From an uncultured Clostridia bacterium (GTDB lineage: Bacteria; Bacillota; Clostridia; RUG12999): DNA of 42,141 nt. The notes under the pieces are model-generated. The model had not been told where the DNA came from, searched no databases, and saw only the letters and a list, made by a program, of their open reading frames with translations. A program made the translations under genes and the position numbers. The DNA lies in assembly GCA_934792465.1 (NCBI GenBank), contig CAKVOK010000028.1:1-42141 (forward strand), read 5' to 3'. Below are positions 16,327-24,380 of this stretch, piece after piece (the stretch's first letter is position 1; each line of letters starts with the position of its first letter).

Positions 16327-16737
16327 ATGGCAGATTTTTTTGACAAAATGAGGGATGGATTTAACAAAAGCGTTGCAACGGTCAGCACCGGCTCAAAGAC
16401 AATGATTGAGAAAACAAAAATTCATACCGTAATTAAAGGACTTGAAGATGAAAAGAAACAGCTGGCGGAGATTTTGGGAAACAAAATTCATCAGTTTTGC
16501 TTGGATAATGCGGACGGCGATATTCCGAGAGATGAAGTAATCAGCATTTGCAACGAGATTACACTTCGCAATGAACAAATCGAATTGCAGAAAAAGAAAA
16601 TTGAAGAACTGGACGCCGAAATGAGCCAGGTTATGGGAAATTCTTCGGGAATAAGCGGTACGAATATATGCAAATGCGGATATGAAAATACCGCCGGGGC
16701 GAAGTTCTGTGCCAAATGCGGAAGCAAATTGGGATAA
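16327..16737 (+). CDS. Coiled-coil zinc-ribbon protein
   Basis: A 136-residue soluble protein. A helical, charged coiled-coil stretch spans about 30-100 (EKKQLAEILGNKI, QIELQKKKIEELDAEM). A C-terminal zinc ribbon follows with FCAKCG as the second knuckle. The first knuckle is CKCG, that is CxC and not the usual CxxC of its neighbours. Small proteins of this plan are common beside zinc-ribbon membrane proteins in Clostridia, but their function is not known. It lies 19 nt behind the previous gene with AGGGAGG ahead of its ATG. Confidence 0.82.
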   Translation: MADFFDKMRDGFNKSVATVSTGSKTMIEKTKIHTVIKGLEDEKKQLAEILGNKIHQFCLDNADGDIPRDEVISICNEITLRNEQIELQKKKIEELDAEMSQVMGNSSGISGTNICKCGYENTAGAKFCAKCGSKLG

Positions 16738-16758
16738 ATAATTGAGGGGAGATTTATC

Positions 16759-18384
16759 ATGATGGGAAAAAAATTTTTAAGTATTACATTGGCTCTTGCG
16801 ATGATTTTAAGCATGACAGTACTGAATGTAAGTGCGGCAAGAGAATTAAGTGCTGACGGAGGAAGCGTCAGCGGAGCTTTTCACAGAGATGATGACGATG
16901 ACAGATGGTACGAAACATGGTATCCGTTGGAAATCACACAGGACGGCGTTATAGAATTATCAGCAATAGGCGACCCCGATCTTACGTTGTCTGTGCGCAT
17001 CTACGATGAAAACAAAAACAGCGAAATAAAGTATGGATATGGCAGAGATCAGACAATCAAAGTGGAAGCGCCGCTGGCTGCCGGCAGTTTCTATGTAAAA
17101 GTTTCGAGAAATGGCGGAGAAGGGAGCTACACATTAAAAAGTAAATTTACTCCGCAGGTTCTTGCAAATGATAAAGAGGATAACGACAGCTTTCAATATG
17201 CAAATACCATAAATATTGACGGAAAAGTAACGGGACATCTGGGCTACTATGATTCCGAAGGCGCAGACCGTGTTGATTGGTATGAAATCAATATTCCGGT
17301 TGAGGGCTTGTTAAATCTTTCGTTTTTGGGAGATCCCGAGCTGAGTGCCTATGTTTATCTCTATCGGAATGATGGTTCAAGTTATATTACATCTGAGTAC
17401 GGCAAAGACAAGGTTATTAATATTTCCGAACCGCTGACAGCAGGCAACTATTTTATAAAGCTTGAACAGAGTAATGCACACGGCGGATATACATTAAGCA
17501 ATAAATTTCAGATATTCGGCAAAACAAATGAATCCGAACCGAACGACAGCTTCCAAAAATCGAAAGAAATGTCCGACGGCGGCGTATATGTGGGAACGGT
17601 AGGCTCATATTCGAATGATGATAAGGATAAAAACGACTGGTACAAAATCTATGTTCCGGCAGGAATGTATTTGAGAACGGATCTTTCAACGGAGGAAACT
17701 CTGGGAGCTAATGTAAGAATATACAACGTAGACGGCGGAAGCCAAATTGCATATGCATATACGTATAACGGCGGTAATGCAAAATGTTACAAAAAGATTG
17801 AAACCGCCGGAACATATTATGTATGCGTAAATGACCCGTCGGGATACGGCAGATATGCGGTTATGGCAACATTGTCTTTGGATGAACCGAAATATGCGTC
17901 TTCACTGATGGTGCCTGCCGATCCTACGGCATATCAGGAAGTGACGATTCCTACATCGACAACGGTGGAAACAACACCTACAGTTTCGAAAAACGAAACA
18001 ACAAATTATATTATTTTGCAGGTTGATAATCCTTTGATGAATGCAAACGGTAAACCACAGGCAATTGATGTCGGTATCGGAACGACTCCCGTTGTATACA
18101 ACGGAAGAACTCTTGTACCGATTAGAGCAATCGTTGAAAAAATGGGCGGCACGGTAGGCTGGGAAGAGGCTACGTCAAGTATCACATTAACATATAAAGC
18201 CACAACCATAAAGTTGGTTGTTGACAGCACAACGGCAACTGTGAACGGTGCCGCAAAAACTCTTGATGTTGCTCCCATGGTTCTGAACGGAAGAACACTT
18301 CTCCCAATCAGATTTATTACCGAAAACTTTGGCGGAAATGTTGAATGGGAAGACAGAACATCGACAATAACTTTAAAATATTAA
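16759..18384 (+). CDS. Secreted protein with PPC repeats and copper-amine-oxidase-like stalk domain
   Basis: A 541-residue exported protein. The signal peptide ends near SAA at 26. Three bacterial pre-peptidase C-terminal (PPC) type domains follow (about 35-130, 140-255 and 260-375), each ending in a G-x-Y-x-(L/V) strand, with the linkers NDKEDNDSF and NESEPNDSF. A Thr-rich linker leads to a C-terminal domain with two NGRTL(V/L)PIR motifs, the mark of the copper amine oxidase N-terminal-like stalk domain. No catalytic domain is present, so it is likely a cell-surface adhesion or spacer protein. It is the only clearly secreted structural protein of the locus. Confidence 0.88.
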   Translation: MMGKKFLSITLALAMILSMTVLNVSAARELSADGGSVSGAFHRDDDDDRWYETWYPLEITQDGVIELSAIGDPDLTLSVRIYDENKNSEIKYGYGRDQTIKVEAPLAAGSFYVKVSRNGGEGSYTLKSKFTPQVLANDKEDNDSFQYANTINIDGKVTGHLGYYDSEGADRVDWYEINIPVEGLLNLSFLGDPELSAYVYLYRNDGSSYITSEYGKDKVINISEPLTAGNYFIKLEQSNAHGGYTLSNKFQIFGKTNESEPNDSFQKSKEMSDGGVYVGTVGSYSNDDKDKNDWYKIYVPAGMYLRTDLSTEETLGANVRIYNVDGGSQIAYAYTYNGGNAKCYKKIETAGTYYVCVNDPSGYGRYAVMATLSLDEPKYASSLMVPADPTAYQEVTIPTSTTVETTPTVSKNETTNYIILQVDNPLMNANGKPQAIDVGIGTTPVVYNGRTLVPIRAIVEKMGGTVGWEEATSSITLTYKATTIKLVVDSTTATVNGAAKTLDVAPMVLNGRTLLPIRFITENFGGNVEWEDRTSTITLKY

Positions 18385-18415
18385 TGTATATCTGAAAAAG
18401 AATTAAGACAGCAAG

Positions 18416-18443
18416 CCGAGAGGCTGTATAATCAGCCTCTCGG
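18416..18443 (+). other. Strong intra-operon hairpin without U-run
   Basis: CCGAGAGGCTG and CAGCCTCTCGG pair perfectly over 11 bp with loop TATAAT. It ends 19 nt before the next start codon and is followed by AATTAAAAAGGAG, so it lacks the U-run of an intrinsic terminator. It may be an RNA stability or processing element that sets levels of the upstream and downstream genes. Confidence 0.7.
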
Positions 18444-18462
18444 AATTAAAAAGGAGAAAGCT

Positions 18463-19641
18463 ATGAATACCGTGAAAAAGATATTAATAATTGCTATATT
18501 AACTATTGTTGCGGCAACAGCGGTATTTACGGCATTTAATTTTGTCGGCAACGACAACAATCCGAAATATCAGCTTTCATTAGCCTATAAATATTTGGAA
18601 GAGGGAAAATATAAAGAAGCTGTTATAGCTTTTAATAAGGTTATAGAGATTGACGGCAAGAACATAGACGCACATATCGGATTGTCCAAGGCATATGTGA
18701 AGCTGAAAAAATATGATGAAGCCGAAAAGATTTTGAAAAAGGCATTAAAAATAGATAGTAAAAATACTGATATTTATAAAGAATTGACAGAAGTATACGA
18801 GCTGACCGACAGGTATGATAAAATCAGTAAGTTAATTGAGAATTTGGAGGGTATCGGGTTGGATTCGGAAGCGGATAAATTAAGACCGAATATGCCGATA
18901 TCCGATGTAAACAGCGGTACATATTCGGAACCTATAGAAGTGTCTTTGAACGGCTCCGGAACGATATATTACACGGATGACGGCAGCGAACCGACTTCGG
19001 AGTCCGCAAAGTACAGCGATAAAATACGGATAGATACGGAAGGCATACACAGGATAAAGGCAATAGCAGTTGATGATAAAGGAATAGCAAGCAAGACGGC
19101 AATCTTTGAGTATGTGATTGCACCGGAAATGATAAAAAAGCCGACGTCAAGCTTGAAATCGGGAACATATGCCTCTGCCCGGACGGTAAGGCTGGAGAAT
19201 CCGAACGGCGCAGGGAAAATACTGTACAGTACAGACGGAAGCGAACCGAATATAGAGTATAGAAACCTGATTAAAATAGAAAAGACAACGACAATTAAAG
19301 CAGTATGCGTAAACGAACAATCGGGTGCGAAGAGTGAACCGGCTCTGTGGGAATATGAAATAAAAACACAGACGAGTCCGCCGACAGAACAAAAACCCGT
19401 TCAGCCGACGCAGCAACCGGTACAGCAGGAAACGGCAAGTCCGTTTGTGGGAGTGGCGGTGCAGAACGGCACGGGATATACGATGCAGAAGTTTTTTACG
19501 GATTTGTTCGGATTTAATGTTGAACTCAGCGATATGAGGGGCGTCGGTATTCAGATTGATGAATCGGCATGGAACAAAGAAGTGTCGCAAAGCGAATGGG
19601 ATTCGTGGCTTGCCTGGCGAAAGACTCAATACGGATATTGA
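18463..19641 (+). CDS. Membrane-anchored TPR protein with two chitobiase-like C-terminal domains
   Basis: A 392-residue protein. The N-terminal anchor is at about 5-27. A TPR pair follows (LAYKYLEEGKYKEAVIAF; DEAEKILKKALKID), closely like those at 10743 and 19720. Two FN3-like CHB_HEX_C_1 domains come next (about 145-220 and 225-300), with the family marks GTIYYTDDGSEPT and GKILYSTDGSEPN. A Pro/Gln linker and a C-terminal DxxW-type segment follow. Such domains occur in extracellular proteins and may bind carbohydrate or act as spacers. It follows the hairpin at 18416-18443. Confidence 0.87.
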   Translation: MNTVKKILIIAILTIVAATAVFTAFNFVGNDNNPKYQLSLAYKYLEEGKYKEAVIAFNKVIEIDGKNIDAHIGLSKAYVKLKKYDEAEKILKKALKIDSKNTDIYKELTEVYELTDRYDKISKLIENLEGIGLDSEADKLRPNMPISDVNSGTYSEPIEVSLNGSGTIYYTDDGSEPTSESAKYSDKIRIDTEGIHRIKAIAVDDKGIASKTAIFEYVIAPEMIKKPTSSLKSGTYASARTVRLENPNGAGKILYSTDGSEPNIEYRNLIKIEKTTTIKAVCVNEQSGAKSEPALWEYEIKTQTSPPTEQKPVQPTQQPVQQETASPFVGVAVQNGTGYTMQKFFTDLFGFNVELSDMRGVGIQIDESAWNKEVSQSEWDSWLAWRKTQYGY

Positions 19642-19719
19642 AAACGGAAAGAACAGTTACTTTTTGATAAACGGTTTGAATTAAGATAAAGCGGAAATAA
19701 ACGCACGGAGGGGAGAAAA

Positions 19720-21297
19720 ATGTATTGCAATAATTGCGGAGCGGAGCTTAGAGAGGGCGTAGCTTTTTGCGAACAATGCGGCACGCCTTTAAGTAGCGGA
19801 AACAAGCATGAAGAGAACTTGAAGCCGAAGAGAAACAAGAAACCTCTGATTATAACTATTATTACTCTTGTTATTCTTCTGACAATAGGTGTTTTGACGG
19901 TTGCACAGACCGGAATATTAAATCCTGTTCAGCATAACTTGAATTTGGGTTACAAATATTTGGAGGAAGGAAGATATGAAGAAGCTGTTATAGCGTTTGA
20001 AAAAGTGCTTAAAATTGATAAAAACAATACAAAAGCGGTTATCGGTGCAGCGGACGCTTATGTAGGGTTGGGTAAATTTGACAAGGCGATAGAGCTTCTG
20101 ACTCTTCATATCAAAACGGACAATACAAAAACGGAATTGTATGATAAATTAATTAAATTATATTTGGATAAAGAAGAATATTCGGCGGCGCAGAAGGTTA
20201 TAGACAAGGCGTCGGATAACGGATATAGCTATAATACGGATAATTTAAGCAAAGGTGTTCGGAATAAATTGCAGCAGGCAAACGGCACATTGTCCGGATT
20301 TAAAGCAGGCTTTAATGTCGTAGAAACCGAATCGAAGGTTGTTGTCGTAGACGGGGAAGGAGTTAAAGTCCGAAACGTTGATTCGGATACGGAGAAGGTA
20401 ATTACTCAATCAAAATTTGAAACATCGTTCGTAACAGACGGCAATATTGCATATTTATATGATTCACAAGACCAAGCGATAAAAATGTTGAATCTTAATT
20501 CCGGAGAAATCACAAGCATATCACAAATATACGTTCCGATTGACTCTGAAAATGATAATGGCGGAGGAATATTAAATATTTGCGAAGGATTTTTGTATTT
20601 TCAAGTATATGGCGCAATGGATTCCAATGTAGATTATATTTTAGATATCAAAGCCCAAAAGTATTCGGAAATGAAAACGAGCGTATTTCAGATAGGAACA
20701 TTGGAAACATATAAAAATAAGATTTATTATGAAGAAGCTCGCCAAGATATGAGTGTAGTCACAATTTATGAGGCGAACGCCGACGGAAGCAATGAAAAGG
20801 TATTAATAAAGAATGCAATAAATTTCAATATTATAGGGAATATACTGTATTATAGTCAGGTGGACGGTGAATATTATGATGAGAATACGGTGGTGAAAAT
20901 AAAATCCTATAATCTTGATACAAAGGAAACAAAAAGCATAACAGAGGTTAAAGGCGGCGGATGGACTCACTTTACTTCATTCGGCTTTGCCTACGGGTCT
21001 ACAGCTGAGGATGGTTCTTACGGTATTCATATCAACAGATTTAACGGGAGCACAATTAATAATAAGGGTTATATTGTAGCTTCGGGAGAAAATTATATTC
21101 TTTGCATAGAAGAAGCTGCCGGCAATTCACCGCAGGCGTTTCATAATTATTATGTTGTGACAGACGACGGAATATCAAAGAAATTTTCTTTGTCAAGCCA
21201 GAGAAGCGTAGACGGATATGCCGACAGAAAGGTATATTATTACGATATATCATCGGGAGCTGCAAAGATGAAAACATTAAATGTTGAGTTTGAATAA
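19720..21297 (+). CDS. Zinc-ribbon, TPR and propeller-like membrane protein
   Basis: A 525-residue protein joining the plans of its neighbours. The zinc ribbon (C3, C6, C17, C20) is followed by a membrane helix near 43-66, a TPR segment (LGYKYLEEGRYEEAVIAF) and a C-terminal DUF5050-like series of strand repeats. The first half matches the TPR proteins at 10743 and 18463; the ends match the protein at 14421. This suggests shuffling of one set of modules. Predicted to be inside-zinc-ribbon and outside-propeller. AGGGGAG precedes the ATG. Function unknown. Confidence 0.85.
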   Translation: MYCNNCGAELREGVAFCEQCGTPLSSGNKHEENLKPKRNKKPLIITIITLVILLTIGVLTVAQTGILNPVQHNLNLGYKYLEEGRYEEAVIAFEKVLKIDKNNTKAVIGAADAYVGLGKFDKAIELLTLHIKTDNTKTELYDKLIKLYLDKEEYSAAQKVIDKASDNGYSYNTDNLSKGVRNKLQQANGTLSGFKAGFNVVETESKVVVVDGEGVKVRNVDSDTEKVITQSKFETSFVTDGNIAYLYDSQDQAIKMLNLNSGEITSISQIYVPIDSENDNGGGILNICEGFLYFQVYGAMDSNVDYILDIKAQKYSEMKTSVFQIGTLETYKNKIYYEEARQDMSVVTIYEANADGSNEKVLIKNAINFNIIGNILYYSQVDGEYYDENTVVKIKSYNLDTKETKSITEVKGGGWTHFTSFGFAYGSTAEDGSYGIHINRFNGSTINNKGYIVASGENYILCIEEAAGNSPQAFHNYYVVTDDGISKKFSLSSQRSVDGYADRKVYYYDISSGAAKMKTLNVEFE

Positions 21298-21309
21298 GGA
21301 GGGGTATAT

Positions 21310-22125
21310 ATGCAATGTTCAAATTGCGGAAGCGAGGTAAGAGAGGGAGCGAAATTTTGCAGAGAGTGCGGAAGCGAGATTGTTTGGAAAACGGAGGTAC
21401 TGAATGCAAATGTTTGTCCGAAATGCGGCAATACGCTTGAAGAGGGTGCACTGTTCTGCAACAATTGCGGATGCCGCATAGCGCAGGAGGAAAATGTTAA
21501 GTATTGCACCTGCTGCAACAGTCCGTTGAAAGAAGGCGCATTGTTTTGCGGTGAGTGCGGCACGGCTGTAAACGATGTTGCGGTCAATGACAAGGCGGCG
21601 GAAAATAAACCTGAGAAGAAAAAGGATAAGGGATTAATTTTTCTGATAGTTTTGCTTATCGTTGTTATTTTGGGCAGTGTTTGCGTAATCGGTTATGTGT
21701 ATTATCAAAACAATTCCGTAAACGTTGAAACGCCCGATGTGAATATCGAAACCGAGGAAGAGGACGAAGATACGGTTGAAGAAGAAGAGGACAGCACGGA
21801 CAAAGACAGCGAGAATATAAATACAAGTGATGAAGAAGCGGCAGAACCGGAGGAAAGCCAAGAAGGCTATTTATTCCCGAGTGACAGCAGATACATAACG
21901 GAAGCCGATTTGGTTGGAAAATCAAAAGATGAAGTTGCGATGATACGCAATGAAATATATGCCCGTCACGGCTACATATTCAATACGGAACCGTTTAAAT
22001 CGTATTTTGAAAGCCGTGAATGGTATGTGCCGAATGAAAATTTCAATGAGAGTATTTTCAGCGAAATTGAAATGGCGAATAAGAACTTTCTTGTGAAATA
22101 TGAGGAAGATAGGGGCTGGAGATAA
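21310..22125 (+). CDS. Triple zinc-ribbon membrane protein with YARHG domain
   Basis: A 271-residue protein. Three zinc ribbons sit in tandem (about 1-25, 36-60 and 66-90), each of the CxxCG...FCxxCG type. A membrane helix lies near 105-128. A very acidic Glu/Asp linker (145-185) leads to a C-terminal YARHG domain (about 190-271) with RNEIYARHGYIF and W at RGWR. YARHG domains are extracellular and associated with envelope peptidases and amidases. Its stop overlaps the amidase start by one base, which fits joint function at the cell wall. Confidence 0.9.
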   Translation: MQCSNCGSEVREGAKFCRECGSEIVWKTEVLNANVCPKCGNTLEEGALFCNNCGCRIAQEENVKYCTCCNSPLKEGALFCGECGTAVNDVAVNDKAAENKPEKKKDKGLIFLIVLLIVVILGSVCVIGYVYYQNNSVNVETPDVNIETEEEDEDTVEEEEDSTDKDSENINTSDEEAAEPEESQEGYLFPSDSRYITEADLVGKSKDEVAMIRNEIYARHGYIFNTEPFKSYFESREWYVPNENFNESIFSEIEMANKNFLVKYEEDRGWR

Positions 22126-22952
22126 TGAAAAAAATTCTTTTTGCCCTGATTATTGTATTTATGCTCGGCGGTTGCGCAGGGAAAGATACCGTGGAAAATT
22201 CAAAGGTTCAAGACAAAAAAACAAGTAAGCCGACTGCCGAAGCGACTCTCGAACCGGCAGCCGAGCCGGAGAAAACCCCGATTGCGCCCGAAAAAGTAAG
22301 TTCCGTTGCAGATAAAGTAATTGTTGTTGATGCCGGTCATGGAATAAGCAGCTACAACAAGCAGGAACCGATTGCACCGAACAGTTCGGAAACAAAAATC
22401 GCATTTGCGTCGGGAACAAGAGGTATTAATCAGACTGAGGAACAGCTAAATTTATCGGTGGCACTGAAGCTGCAAAAAGCACTTCTGGACAAAGGTGCGA
22501 CAGTGCATATGACACGGACGGAAAACAAGACCGATATGACGAATATTGACAGAGCAGAATTTGCCAATGATGTAAATGCCGACATTTCGGTCAAGATTCA
22601 TGCGGACGGAAGTAATGACAGCAGCGTGCACGGAACATCGGTACTCGTGCCGGGCAACAGATATATAACAGATAATGCCGTTATCGGACAAAGCAAGCTT
22701 GCGGGCGAATTTATTCTGGAAGAGTTTGTAAAAGAAACCGGCGCAGTGAACATGGGAATATCCGTCAGAAACGATTTAACCGGATTCAATTGGACGAAAG
22801 TTCCGATTGTGCTGATTGAGGTGGGATTTATGACGAATCCCGAAGAGGATAGGAAAATGGAAACAAATGAATATCGAGATAAAATGGTAAGAGGGATTGT
22901 TTCGGGATTGGAAAAGTATTTTGAAAGCAGAAGCGGAGGTAATTATGAATGA
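22125..22952 (+). CDS. Lipoprotein N-acetylmuramoyl-L-alanine amidase (Amidase_3)
   Basis: A 275-residue peptidoglycan amidase, anchored as a lipoprotein: the lipobox LGGC gives C17. A Pro/Glu-rich spacer (30-60) leads to the Amidase_3 domain. Likely zinc ligands are H72 in VDAGHG, E106 in TEEQLNL and H159 in KIHAD; the catalytic glutamate is in LIEVGFMTN. It cuts the bond between MurNAc and the stem peptide. Translationally coupled to both neighbours by overlapping codons. It is the only evident enzyme acting on the wall in the locus, so it may be the output of the kinase system. Confidence 0.93.
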   Translation: MKKILFALIIVFMLGGCAGKDTVENSKVQDKKTSKPTAEATLEPAAEPEKTPIAPEKVSSVADKVIVVDAGHGISSYNKQEPIAPNSSETKIAFASGTRGINQTEEQLNLSVALKLQKALLDKGATVHMTRTENKTDMTNIDRAEFANDVNADISVKIHADGSNDSSVHGTSVLVPGNRYITDNAVIGQSKLAGEFILEEFVKETGAVNMGISVRNDLTGFNWTKVPIVLIEVGFMTNPEEDRKMETNEYRDKMVRGIVSGLEKYFESRSGGNYE

Positions 22953-23665
22953 ATAAGGAAAATACAATGAGTTTTTTCGGAAAGGTTGTTGCGGTGGTTT
23001 CGGCTGTCTTTGCAATACTTATGATAAGCGGTAAATGGCTTAATTTGTATCAGATACCTATGATTTTCGGAGATTCGATACCGCACAGATACAGTTTGTT
23101 TGATATTTCGGATTTTTTGGATATATTCAATATGTATCTGGATAATTCAAATTTGGGATTTTACGTAACGCTGTTTTCGGTAGGAGCAACGATTGCGATT
23201 ATTCTTAATGTAACGGTTATAATTTTTTCTTTGGTCAATTTCGGAGCAACGAAAACATTTGCGGGGGTTGCGGCAGCAGTCGGAATAATAATTGCAGTAG
23301 TATTTTTGGGAGCGGTTCATCGAATCAATGCGGAAATGAAAGAGGCTACATACGGAGGGGTGGAAAAATTATTAAAGACTACCTCAAGCCCGTATTGGCT
23401 GATTGTCTTTTCGATTTTGCAGAATGTGGGATGCAGATTGAAAAGCAAGGGAAATAATACGGGAATATTGTCGTCGCCTGCGTCGGCTGCCAAAAGGAAA
23501 TGTTTGCAGTGCGGTGCGGAAATAGACAGTGATTCTGTTTTTTGCAATTCGTGCGGTGCGAAGGTGGAAACACAGGAGAGTAATAATAAATTTTGTACCG
23601 AATGCGGAGCGGAGATTCCGGCCGATGCGGCTTTTTGCACAAAGTGCGGATGTAAATTAGTATAG
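22949..23665 (+). CDS. Polytopic membrane protein with two C-terminal zinc ribbons
   Basis: A 238-residue protein. About four hydrophobic segments fill the first 160 residues (for example VVAVVSAVFAILMISG and VIFSLVNFGATKTFAGVAAA). Two zinc ribbons close it: CLQCGAEIDSDSVFCNSCG and CTECGAEIPADAAFCTKCG. The start codon overlaps the amidase stop as ATGA, with GGAGGT nine bases before. No family assignment. It may present the zinc ribbons in the cytoplasm as docking sites. Confidence 0.82.
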   Translation: MNKENTMSFFGKVVAVVSAVFAILMISGKWLNLYQIPMIFGDSIPHRYSLFDISDFLDIFNMYLDNSNLGFYVTLFSVGATIAIILNVTVIIFSLVNFGATKTFAGVAAAVGIIIAVVFLGAVHRINAEMKEATYGGVEKLLKTTSSPYWLIVFSILQNVGCRLKSKGNNTGILSSPASAAKRKCLQCGAEIDSDSVFCNSCGAKVETQESNNKFCTECGAEIPADAAFCTKCGCKLV

Positions 23666-23678
23666 GGGATATATTGAT

Positions 23679-24155
23679 ATGAATGATATACAAAATGTAA
23701 TGCTTGAAAAATTCAACAAAAATGATTATAGCAGAATACTTTTGAGATATGCGGCAATTTTGATTTATGTATCGGTAGGTTACAGTATATTGGGATTTAT
23801 TCCTATGCCGGGTATCATATCGAAAATACTTGGTTATGTGTCGAGAATAATATACTTCGGATATATAGCCGGATTGATAGGGTGTTTTGCGAAAAAAGAT
23901 TTTTTGCCGATAGCGGTTGTTTTTCTTTTTAAGGCGGCGACATCGCTCATATCGTGTATCAGATGGTTTGGTATCGGAAGCATAGTCAATATAATCGTAT
24001 ACGGAATATTGGGATATTTTGCACTTAAATGCTACAATAACGGTAAGAATGGAAACGGTATTCCGATGGCGAACGGAAAAAAATTTTGTCCGAATTGCGG
24101 ACAGGAGGTTTCGGAGGGAGCATCTTTTTGCGGAAGCTGCGGCAATAAATTTTAA
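23679..24155 (+). CDS. Membrane protein with C-terminal zinc ribbon
   Basis: A 158-residue protein with three or four membrane segments (about 22-120) and a single C-terminal zinc ribbon, CPNCGQEVSEGASFCGSCG. It has the same membrane-then-ribbon plan as the previous gene. It is 13 nt downstream of it and is the last gene of the locus, followed by the hairpin at 24179. Function unknown. Confidence 0.82.
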   Translation: MNDIQNVMLEKFNKNDYSRILLRYAAILIYVSVGYSILGFIPMPGIISKILGYVSRIIYFGYIAGLIGCFAKKDFLPIAVVFLFKAATSLISCIRWFGIGSIVNIIVYGILGYFALKCYNNGKNGNGIPMANGKKFCPNCGQEVSEGASFCGSCGNKF

Positions 24156-24178
24156 AATGGAAATAAAAAATAAAAGAC

Positions 24179-24339
24179 TGTCAAAAGGTGTACTTTTTGA
24201 CAGCCTTTTCATTATATAATAATTATAGCATATATTTCCTTAAAAAGCAATATTTTTTTGAAATTTTTGTACAGAAAGACGAATATTTTTACTTTTTTAA
24301 CTTCAATGGGACTATTGTCAAAAAGTACACCTTTTGACA
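24179..24339. repeat. Pair of 24-bp inverted repeats, each itself a hairpin
   Basis: The 24-mer at 24179-24202 (TGTCAAAAGGTGTACTTTTTGACA without its flanks reads as an imperfect palindrome) recurs as its exact reverse complement at 24316-24339. Each copy folds into a TGTCAAAA/TTTTGACA-type hairpin. The first is followed by GCCTTTTC and probably ends the 23679 transcript. The second stands 42 nt before the SPFH gene. The 113 bp between them is very AT-rich and encodes nothing visible. Confidence 0.8.
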
Positions 24340-24380
24340 ATAGTGCGGTTTAGAAAAAATAAGAAACGGAGGATTATATA

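Noticed and set aside
23379..24212. 277-codon open frame on the minus strand
   Set aside because: It lies antisense to two membrane zinc-ribbon genes with good ribosome sites and has no ribosome site or known domain; the composition mirrors the coding strand.
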